From positions 1 through 53,542 of the forward strand of contig JAFQHZ010000034.1 in NCBI GenBank assembly GCA_017415185.1: 53,542 nucleotides of DNA, in the 5' to 3' direction. The DNA is from Candidatus Gastranaerophilales bacterium. Lineage in GTDB: Bacteria; Cyanobacteriota; Vampirovibrionia; Gastranaerophilales; Gastranaerophilaceae. Numbering within the stretch: the stretch's first letter is position 1; the number at the start of each line of letters is the position of its first letter. Below the pieces are notes generated by a model. That model made no database searches and was not told the DNA's origin. It saw nothing but the letters and a program-made list of their open reading frames with translations. A program made the position numbers and the translations under genes. This document shows, in pieces, positions 36,021 through 43,257 of the stretch.

Positions 36021-37435
36021 TTAAAACCCCCGAAAAGCGCAATGAATATTGCAAAAAGAGCCATTAGAGCAAAAATTATCAAAATATTTTTAATTGTTTT
36101 AACGCAATTCATTCTATTAACCTTTTTAACAAAAAGACTCATTAGATAATTGAACAATTTATCAAAAGGAGACAAAATATTTTGAATTATTTTTTCATCA
36201 ATCATTTCAAAAATCTTTGAAATTTTAATAAAAAAGCTTTCGAATAATAAAATATGAGCTTTTTCCAAAACAAAGCCAAACTGCTTGTTTATCAATCTTC
36301 TTTTAAAATTTGTTTTGTCTTTGAAAAAGATAACCATTAAAACAAGCAAGAATAAAATATTAAAACCGAAATAATAGCATAAAATTAATTCTGGATTATA
36401 AATTAACGCTAAAATCATAAATAGCGAATTAAAAATAACCATTAAATATCCAAAAACAATTTTAATATTTCTTTCAAACAAAATTTGTACCAAAGAAATC
36501 AATATTCCAAAAGCAAGGAATCCTGCAAAAAATAGAACATAGCTTTGCAATAACTCAATTAAAGGCAAGATTTTTAAATATAAAAACATCCCTACAATAT
36601 TATTTGCAATTGAAATTGTTGATAGATATAAAATGTTTGAAGAATTGGCAAAAAAGCTGTAATAACAACTAAACGGAAAAATCATCAGTCTTGAAAAAAC
36701 AGCTAAAATTAAAGCTAATGTCATAAATTGGAATTCAAAAGAAGAGCTAATTCCATACATATAGCTTATTGAAGCGTTTAATTCCTCATATATTAAAGAA
36801 CTAGAGCTTATATATCCTTCAGACAAAATTGCATATTTAAAAAGTATCAAAGAAGCAACCAAAAGAGAAAAATTTCCAATTTGAGTTATTCTATGAAAAC
36901 GAGTGATGTTGTAGTTTGTTGGATTTTTAAATATATCAAAATTTGAAAATACTAATATTAAAACTGATTGCAAAATTAAAATCATCATTCCTTGAAATAA
37001 ATTATTCGAAGCAAGGAAAAGATATGTTAGCGAAGATAATATGGATAAAAAAGCATAAAATCTTTGCTTGGTGAAAATAAATTGCTTTTTCTTATCAAAA
37101 TAAAATTTTGAATATAAAGAAACAATAAAAGCCAAAAATGACGCAAAAATTAGAAACAATATATTATCTTGATTTATTAAAAAACCAAAATCTAGAGAAA
37201 ATTTTTCAATTGAAAAATATGAAAAATTGCAATCTAATATTTTATTTTCTGGGGCAAAAAACAATACAAATAAAAAAATTAAAAAAGATATTATGTTTGA
37301 AACAAAACAACCCCAATTCAAAATCTTTTTATACACAAACGCCTTTTTAAATCTTGAAATAAAAAGATATAAACCAAAAATTAAAGGTATAAAAATTGCA
37401 ATTAAGCCAAGATTGCCAAAAATACTAATATCCAT
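36014..37435 (-). CDS. Divergent NuoL-like proton-antiporter membrane subunit
   Basis: 473 residues, many hydrophobic helices, first gene of the trio. FLINQDNILFLIFASFLAF and VSLYSKFYFDKKKQFIFTKQ match the NuoL N-terminal pattern (VDxLS...YSxxYMxxD...RFF). The TM5 segment reads ILILQSVLILVF (153-164) where NuoL has GWEGVGLCSY, so Glu is replaced by Gln. SRLMIFPFSCYYSFF aligns with KSAQxPxHxWL, with R249 for Lys. At 473 aa it lacks the lateral helix of true NuoL (about 600). Divergent from proS. Confidence 0.65.
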   Translation of the reverse strand: MDISIFGNLGLIAIFIPLIFGLYLFISRFKKAFVYKKILNWGCFVSNIISFLIFLFVLFFAPENKILDCNFSYFSIEKFSLDFGFLINQDNILFLIFASFLAFIVSLYSKFYFDKKKQFIFTKQRFYAFLSILSSLTYLFLASNNLFQGMMILILQSVLILVFSNFDIFKNPTNYNITRFHRITQIGNFSLLVASLILFKYAILSEGYISSSSLIYEELNASISYMYGISSSFEFQFMTLALILAVFSRLMIFPFSCYYSFFANSSNILYLSTISIANNIVGMFLYLKILPLIELLQSYVLFFAGFLAFGILISLVQILFERNIKIVFGYLMVIFNSLFMILALIYNPELILCYYFGFNILFLLVLMVIFFKDKTNFKRRLINKQFGFVLEKAHILLFESFFIKISKIFEMIDEKIIQNILSPFDKLFNYLMSLFVKKVNRMNCVKTIKNILIIFALMALFAIFIALFGGFKC

Positions 37436-37543
37436 AGAATATATCTTATATATTTTTTAAGTTTTTAGCAATAGAATATTTAATTTAGAATACTTTTGGA
37501 CTAAAATTAAATTAATTGATAAACAAAATGGAGAAGAATACTT

Positions 37544-39253
37544 ATGAAAATGTCAAAACTTTTTGTGCAAACGCTTCGTGAATTTCCAAACGATGCTGAA
37601 GCAATATCTCATAAATTATTAGTTAGAGCGGGTTTTATTAAAAAACTTGCTAATGGAATTTATACATATATGCCTTTAGCACAAAGGGTTTTAAATAAAA
37701 TTTCAAACATTGTTCGAGAAGAAATGAACGCAACAGGAGCTCAAGAGCTTTTAATGCCTTTTGTTCAACCTGCTGAAGTTTGGCAAAAATCAGGCAGATG
37801 GCAAGTTTATGGCAAAGAGCTTTTAAGATGTAAAGACAGACACGACAACGATATGTGTCTTGCTCCAACACACGAAGAAGTTATCACATCAGTTGTTTCT
37901 GATGTAATCAATTCATATAAACAACTTCCATTAAATGTTTATCAAATTCAATCTAAATTCAGAGACGAAATTCGTCCTCGTTTTGGTCTTTTAAGAGGTA
38001 GAGAATTCATTATGAAAGACGCTTATTCTTTCCATACATCTCAAGAAGATTTAGAGCGAGAATATGCAGTTATGGCAACCGCTTACACAAACATATTTAA
38101 TCGTTGCGGTCTTGAAACAAAAGCAGTTCAGTCCGATTCAGGTGCGATTGGCGGATCCGTATCTCATGAATACATGGTTTTAACAGACACTGCGGTTGGC
38201 GAAAACGACGTTTTCTATTGCGATTGTTGCGATTACAGCGCAAATTCTAACCATGCAATTTCAATTTTACCAGTGCAAGAAACTGATGGCGGATTTGAAA
38301 AAGAAGAAATCGTCGATACTCCAAATGTTAAAACTATTGAAGATTTAGCAAAATTCTTTAATATTGAAACGAATTGCATTTTAAAAGCAGTTGCATATAT
38401 TTACGACTCAAAACCTGCAATTGCAATGATTAGAGGCGACAAAGAAATCGAAGAAACAAAATTAATGAATGCGCTAAACGCTCTTGAAATTCGTCCTATG
38501 GAAGAATTTGAAGTTGAAGAACTATTAGGCTCAATTGCTGGTTTTATTTCTCATCGAGGAATTGACACATCAAAAGTTAAGGTTCTTTTCGATAAAACTG
38601 CAGCAGGAATGAAAAATTTTGTAATTGGCGCTAATCAAAAAGACAAACACATTGTTGGCGCTAATCTTGAAGAAAATATTGATTTTGTGGATATTTCATT
38701 GGTTAAAGAAGGAGAATTCTGTCCAAAATGTAAAAAACCTCTAAAAGTAACAAGAGGTATTGAAGTAGGAAACATTTTCCAACTTGGCACAAAATATTCT
38801 GCCCCAATGAATGCCTGCTATACTGATGAAAACGGCAAATTAAACCCTTATATTATGGGTTGTTATGGCATAGGAGTGTCAAGAACAATGGCAGCAGCAA
38901 TTGAAAAATATCATGATGATTTTGGTATCGTTTGGCCAGTTGCAATTGCGCCATATCATGTTGATGTTGTTCCTGTTGATGTCAATAATGAAGAGCAAGT
39001 TAAAGTTGCTAATGAAATATATGAAAAACTTCTTTCTATGGGAATTGAAGCAGTTCTTGATGACAGAGCTGACAGAGCAGGGGTTAAATTCAAAGATGCT
39101 GATTTAATCGGATTCCCAGTTAGAATAACCGTTGGAAAAACAATAAACGAAGGTCTTGTTGAATTCAAAACAAGAGCAAATGGCGAAATGGTTAAATTAT
39201 CGCCACAAGAAGCAATAATAAAATGTAGAGATTATGTCTGCCAATCCGCTTAA
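37544..39253 (+). CDS. proS: Prolyl-tRNA synthetase (bacterial type with editing domain)
   Basis: Class II synthetase charging tRNA-Pro and clearing mis-charged alanine. Class II motifs are GANxxGAQELLMPFVQP, RFGLLRGREFIMKDAYSFH, and GCYGIGVSRTMAAAIE. Residues about 225-400 are the YbaK-like insertion (GAIGGSVSHEYMV precedes; VKVLFDKTAAGMKNFVIGAN lies in the domain). The C-terminal anticodon-binding domain has VDVVPVDVNNEEQVK. The length of 569 aa is the standard bacterial form. GGAGAAG precedes the ATG. The stop overlaps the next gene by 20 bases. Confidence 0.97.
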   Translation: MKMSKLFVQTLREFPNDAEAISHKLLVRAGFIKKLANGIYTYMPLAQRVLNKISNIVREEMNATGAQELLMPFVQPAEVWQKSGRWQVYGKELLRCKDRHDNDMCLAPTHEEVITSVVSDVINSYKQLPLNVYQIQSKFRDEIRPRFGLLRGREFIMKDAYSFHTSQEDLEREYAVMATAYTNIFNRCGLETKAVQSDSGAIGGSVSHEYMVLTDTAVGENDVFYCDCCDYSANSNHAISILPVQETDGGFEKEEIVDTPNVKTIEDLAKFFNIETNCILKAVAYIYDSKPAIAMIRGDKEIEETKLMNALNALEIRPMEEFEVEELLGSIAGFISHRGIDTSKVKVLFDKTAAGMKNFVIGANQKDKHIVGANLEENIDFVDISLVKEGEFCPKCKKPLKVTRGIEVGNIFQLGTKYSAPMNACYTDENGKLNPYIMGCYGIGVSRTMAAAIEKYHDDFGIVWPVAIAPYHVDVVPVDVNNEEQVKVANEIYEKLLSMGIEAVLDDRADRAGVKFKDADLIGFPVRITVGKTINEGLVEFKTRANGEMVKLSPQEAIIKCRDYVCQSA

Positions 39254-39971
39254 ATTAAAAATTGCATATTTATATCCTGATATTTTGTATGGCTTCAGCG
39301 ACCAAGCAAACGTGGAAGCCTTTGTGACTCGTGCAAAATGGAGAGATATAAATGTTCAAGTTAGCTATATCAAAGCAAACGAAAGAATCCAATCTTCCAA
39401 ATTTGATTTTTATTACATAGGCGGAAGCAATATAAAAAATCTCGAAGACGCTTTATTTCAACTTAAACAAAACGAACTCGAGCTTAATACGGCAGTTCTT
39501 GCCAATGTTCCAATGCTTGCGGTTAATTGTGGTTATATGCTTTTTGGAAATTTTTATCAATTACACAACCAAAGCCAAATTGAAGCGATGGGAATTTTAA
39601 ACGTTGATTCTATTGCAGGAAAATCACATCATTGGGGAAATATTTCAGGCGTTTGCGAATTTTTAAAAAACAAAACAGTAGCAGGCTTTGAAAACCACGG
39701 AATTTTGTCATATTTAAAAGAAGGCGTTGCGCCATTTTTGACCTTGCAAAGAGGAAAAGGTAACAATGGAAGAGACAAAACCGAAGGCGCTAGGGTTAAT
39801 AATGTTATAGGAACATATATCACAAGCCCAATTTTGGCCCAAAACCCACATCTTTGCGATTTTTTAATTGCCACAGCGCTTAGAATTAAATACAAATGCA
39901 GAATTCCTCTAACTCCTCTTTGTGACGATATCGAATGGTATTCACATAACTTCATTTTGGATGCAAAATAA
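39234..39971 (+). CDS. GatD-like glutamine amidotransferase (lipid II amidation family)
   Basis: Resembles GatD, which supplies ammonia to MurT for amidation of peptidoglycan stem glutamate. Class I amidotransferase features: AYLYPDILYGFSDQANVE at the start, nucleophile C99 in LAVNCGYMLFG, GFENHGILSYL, and GKGNNGRDKTEGARV. In GatD the second catalytic residue lies in GTYLHGP; here the same position reads GTYITSP (193-199), so the His is replaced by Thr197. The 245-aa length is normal. murT is not adjacent; the neighbours are proS (20-base overlap) and coaX. It may be inactive in glutamine hydrolysis or use another His. Confidence 0.8.
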   Translation: MSANPLKLKIAYLYPDILYGFSDQANVEAFVTRAKWRDINVQVSYIKANERIQSSKFDFYYIGGSNIKNLEDALFQLKQNELELNTAVLANVPMLAVNCGYMLFGNFYQLHNQSQIEAMGILNVDSIAGKSHHWGNISGVCEFLKNKTVAGFENHGILSYLKEGVAPFLTLQRGKGNNGRDKTEGARVNNVIGTYITSPILAQNPHLCDFLIATALRIKYKCRIPLTPLCDDIEWYSHNFILDAK

Positions 39972-39995
39972 TTTTGTTTGAAATAAAATTAAGCT

Positions 39996-40754
39996 ATGCT
40001 TTTAGTTATAGATATTGGAAACACAAACACATCATTAGGAGTTTTCGAACAAGACAAACTTGTTCATACTTTTGCGCTTTCTTCTGATATTAAAAAAACA
40101 GACGACGAATACGGAATTAATCTTATTGCGATTTTAAATCATAACAATATCACTTCTAAAATCAAAGGAGCAATTGTTTCTTCGGTTGTTCCGCAACTTT
40201 GTGAAATTTATAAAAGCGCTATTAAAAAATATTTAAATATAGAAGCAATAAGCCTATCTTATAAATCAAATTTGCCCATTAAATTAAATCTAAAAAACAA
40301 CAAAGAAATCGGCGCAGACAGAATCGCAAACGCTTCAGCGGTTGTTGCAAAATATAATCTTCCTGCAATAGTTATCGATTTTGGCACTGCAACAACATTT
40401 GATATTGTTGACAAAAATGCAAATTTTATTGGCGGCTTGATTGCTCCAGGGCTTAAAATTCAAGCAAAATCACTATCGCAATTCACATCAAAACTTCCAA
40501 AATTAAAAATTGAAGCACCAAAAGAAGCAATTGGAAAAGATACGATTTCGGCAATGCTTTCTGGGATTGTTTTGGGTCATAGTTGTATGATTGACGGTAT
40601 GATTAAAAAATGCGAAGAAGAATTAGGACAAAAAGCAACCGTCATTGCAACTGGCGGCTACTCTAGTGTTTTGTTTGAAAATTCTTCAATAGATTATATT
40701 GATAAAGATTTAACTTTATTTGGACTTAAAAAGCTATACGATTTAAATCAATAA
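39996..40754 (+). CDS. coaX: Type III pantothenate kinase CoaX
   Basis: First step of coenzyme A synthesis, in the ASKHA fold. The phosphate loop DIGNTNT is at 6-12. GADRIANASAVV and VIDFGTATTFDIVDKNANFIGG hold the substrate and metal motifs (GxDR and DFGTAxT). GGLIAPGLKIQAKSL and ATGGYSSVL complete the pattern. The length of 252 aa is standard. It starts 24 bases after the GatD-like gene. Confidence 0.95.
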   Translation: MLLVIDIGNTNTSLGVFEQDKLVHTFALSSDIKKTDDEYGINLIAILNHNNITSKIKGAIVSSVVPQLCEIYKSAIKKYLNIEAISLSYKSNLPIKLNLKNNKEIGADRIANASAVVAKYNLPAIVIDFGTATTFDIVDKNANFIGGLIAPGLKIQAKSLSQFTSKLPKLKIEAPKEAIGKDTISAMLSGIVLGHSCMIDGMIKKCEEELGQKATVIATGGYSSVLFENSSIDYIDKDLTLFGLKKLYDLNQ

Positions 40755-40840
40755 CTAAACCAAAGTTATAAAATTAAAATATATAAGTATAGTTCTATTT
40801 ACTCTCGCAACCCATTAAAATAAAAATGAGGTCTTTTTGT

Positions 40841-40906
40841 ATGCCTGACCTCAAATTTACCAGCGATAGAATTTATGAATATGCCAATCACATACTTAGG
40901 TGGTGA
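40841..40906 (+). CDS. 21-residue upstream ORF leading into the flagellin cluster
   Basis: A short ORF encoding MPDLKFTSDRIYEYANHILR plus W, with GAGG 9 bases before the ATG. Its last codons AGG TGG TGA form the ribosome-binding site of the next ORF, and its stop overlaps that ORF's ATG as TGATG. An in-frame ATG at 40826 is also possible. The arrangement suggests translational coupling or a leader peptide. Whether the peptide is made is unknown. Confidence 0.4.
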   Translation: MPDLKFTSDRIYEYANHILRW

Positions 40907-41265
40907 TGCCTTTGAATAACCGCATTGTCATCAATAGCTTTGAAATTGCCATTCTTGAAGATTTAAAAATTACGAATGGAACTTTGTCTTGCAAAATTTT
41001 AAAAATATTTAATTGGCTTATTAGATACATATCTTTTTCAAAAGAAATTTACGATATTGTATCTAGAGCTGTAAAGGCGCACATACGAGAATTAAAGCCA
41101 ACAGCTCGGACAAATAAAGAAAAAATTGAATACAGAAGAATTGAGTTTTTTTATGCCATCATAAAAGCGCTATGTTGCGCACTTGCCATTGCTGGGGAAA
41201 AAACCAATTCTGCTGTGCATTTTTTGCTGTGCAAAAAATTAAAAGGTGGTGATGTTTATGTATAA
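40906..41265 (+). CDS. 119-residue unknown protein overlapping flagellin start
   Basis: A mostly helical, basic protein I do not recognise. It contains INSFEIAILEDLK near the start, hydrophobic stretches around ILKIFNWLIRYISF and FFYAIIKALCCALAIAG, and a basic segment AHIRELKPTARTNKEKIEYR. Starts at GTG 40900 or TTG 40912 are also possible. AGGTGGTGATG here matches exactly the site before flagellin. If the true start is the codon two after ATG, both genes would have an identical 8-base spacing. Its stop lies 8 bases inside the flagellin gene. A flagellin-specific regulator or chaperone is plausible, but FliS, FliW and CsrA signatures are absent. Confidence 0.5.
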   Translation: MPLNNRIVINSFEIAILEDLKITNGTLSCKILKIFNWLIRYISFSKEIYDIVSRAVKAHIRELKPTARTNKEKIEYRRIEFFYAIIKALCCALAIAGEKTNSAVHFLLCKKLKGGDVYV

Positions 41266-42718
41266 CAATATTCGCACCAACATAACCGCCTTAAATATTC
41301 AAAGAAATTTCAATATTTCACAAAATAATATTTCAACCTCGCTAGAAAGAATAAGCAGTGGCTTAAAAATAAATCAAGCAAAAGACAACACTGCCGACTA
41401 CACTCTTTCAAGCAAACTAAAATATCAGCTCTCTGGTCTTAATGTGGGAATAGAAAATTTATCCCATGGGAATAATTTATTAAATATAGCAAATGATGTG
41501 CTTGAAAATATGATAGAAGAAGCAACAACAATAAGAAGCTTGTGCTTAAAGGCGCTCAATAGCACAATCAGCAAAGACGAGCTAGCAGCTATTCAAGAAC
41601 AAGTAAATCAAATAAGCGCAGAACTAGAAAGACAAAGACAAACAACAAAATATAACGGAGCAAAAGTATTCGAAACTAAAGAATTAAAAGAGGTTGCCGT
41701 TGAAAAACCTTACGAAAAAAGAGTCGCTTATATTGAAAGCACAGGCACACAATATATCGACACAGGATACATACCAAACGAGAATACAGAAATTCTTGCA
41801 AACGTAGCATTCTTGGAAAAAACACAAGCCTTACAACAATATGGTTGTATTACCAACACAAACAATTCTTATTCAAGATGGCATTTTGGAGCCTATCAAA
41901 ATAAGTTATGTTCATTCAAAACAACACAAGGTTCAACGGGAGATGTTGCAATTGAATATGACGATGAATTCCATGAATATTATTTATCCAATTCAACAGC
42001 AGGGATTGACGGTTCTTTAAAATCTCCAGGAGCAACAAAAAATTCCAATGTAAGCTTCACTTTATTTGCAAGAAACGGTTATGTTACCAACAATGGCACT
42101 TCTAGCGTTGGTTATCACACAAAATCAAAACTGCAAGATTTTAAAATTTATGAAGGCGAAACACTGTTGCATAGCTACATTCCGGTTGTTGATTACGAAG
42201 GAAAAGCCGCATTATACGACCAAGTTACAAAAGAAATGTTGTATAACCAAGGTAGCGGAGAATTTATAGCAGGCGAAGAAGTTGAAGACACAGTCGAAAT
42301 GACAACAATACTAGCAGATAAAGAACCTACAACGCTGCAAATTGGTCAAAAAGCAGGAATAAACAATACAATTGATGTAAGTCTGGGTTTTAATTTCGGA
42401 AATTTAGATTTCGATATTTCAAATTCTTTTAAAGCTAATTTTGCGATTAAAAAAGCAAACGAATTAATAGAAGCCCTGACAAACAAATTAGGAGAAATAG
42501 GCGCTGCAGCAAACAGATTAAATTCAATTTCAAAACTCCAAGAAACAAATAAAATAAATATGAATATTGCAAATTCTTCCCTTGCTGATGCAGATATTGC
42601 AAAAGAAACCTCAAACATGGTGCAAGCACAAATCTTGCAAGAAATTTCATCGTCATTATTCGCACAATCAAAAACAATAAATAGCAATTTAGCGCAGCGG
42701 CTTTTAATGATTGCATAA
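41258..42718 (+). CDS. Flagellin with inserted LamG/concanavalin-like domain
   Basis: Filament subunit exported through the flagellum. Residues 1-138 are the D0/D1 N-terminal helix region (NIRTNITALNIQRNF, SLERISSGLKINQAKDNTAD). Residues about 360-486 are the matching C-terminal part (GAAANRLNSI, SLADADIAKETSNMVQ, final LAQRLL). Between them, about residues 152-340 form a lectin-like beta domain: VAYIESTGTQYIDTGYIPN opens it and HSYIPVVDYEGKAALYDQV plus MLYNQGSGEFIAGE close it, the pattern of LamG-like domains in gut bacterial and phage proteins. It would be displayed on the filament surface. The start is ATG 41258, 8 bases after GGTGG. Length 486 aa. Confidence 0.9.
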   Translation: MYNNIRTNITALNIQRNFNISQNNISTSLERISSGLKINQAKDNTADYTLSSKLKYQLSGLNVGIENLSHGNNLLNIANDVLENMIEEATTIRSLCLKALNSTISKDELAAIQEQVNQISAELERQRQTTKYNGAKVFETKELKEVAVEKPYEKRVAYIESTGTQYIDTGYIPNENTEILANVAFLEKTQALQQYGCITNTNNSYSRWHFGAYQNKLCSFKTTQGSTGDVAIEYDDEFHEYYLSNSTAGIDGSLKSPGATKNSNVSFTLFARNGYVTNNGTSSVGYHTKSKLQDFKIYEGETLLHSYIPVVDYEGKAALYDQVTKEMLYNQGSGEFIAGEEVEDTVEMTTILADKEPTTLQIGQKAGINNTIDVSLGFNFGNLDFDISNSFKANFAIKKANELIEALTNKLGEIGAAANRLNSISKLQETNKINMNIANSSLADADIAKETSNMVQAQILQEISSSLFAQSKTINSNLAQRLLMIA

Positions 42719-42784
42719 ATGATATTAAAATATTATTTTTGTAATAAAATTAATTATATTCATACCAAACAAGGAGTTCTCGCA

Positions 42785-43231
42785 ATGGAAAATTTAACTT
42801 TAAAAATCAAAAAATTACCAAATTTTGTATCAATGCCTGAATATAAAACTCAAGGCGCAAGCGCAATGGATTTGGTTGCCGCAATTGATAGCGATGTTAT
42901 TATTCCATCAGGCGAAATTCGTATGATTCCAACAGGAATTGCAATTGAACTTCCTCACAACACAGAAGCGCAGGTTAGAAGTCGCTCTGGCTTAGCTATC
43001 AAATCAGGAATTGCTGTTGTAAATGGAATTGGAACAATTGACGAAGATTATAGAGGCGAAATTTGCGTTGGTTTAATTAATCATTCCAAAGTTGATTTTA
43101 AAATTTCAAGAGGCGATAGAATTGCTCAAATGGCAATTATGGAAGTTTTAAAACCTCAAATCGTTATTGCTGATGATTTATCCGACACAGCTCGTGCCGA
43201 AGGCGGATTTGGCTCAACTGGCGTTAAATAA
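42785..43231 (+). CDS. dut: dUTP diphosphatase
   Basis: Hydrolyses dUTP to dUMP and pyrophosphate, keeping uracil out of DNA and feeding dTMP synthesis. All five motifs of the trimeric enzyme are present: GASAMDLVA, RSRSGLAIKSGI, VVNGIGTIDEDYRGEI, RGDRIAQM, and C-terminal RAEGGFGSTG. The frame is open upstream, but AAGGAG before ATG 42785 (MENLTLKIKK) fixes the start, giving 148 aa. It lies between flagellin and the helicase. Confidence 0.97.
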   Translation: MENLTLKIKKLPNFVSMPEYKTQGASAMDLVAAIDSDVIIPSGEIRMIPTGIAIELPHNTEAQVRSRSGLAIKSGIAVVNGIGTIDEDYRGEICVGLINHSKVDFKISRGDRIAQMAIMEVLKPQIVIADDLSDTARAEGGFGSTGVK

Positions 43232-43257
43232 GTTATATTGTGGAATTAAACAAATAG

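Noticed and set aside
40906-41265. 119-residue ORF as FliS, FliW, CsrA or FlaF
   Set aside because: Position beside flagellin suggested these, but none of their sequence hallmarks is visible; left as unknown.
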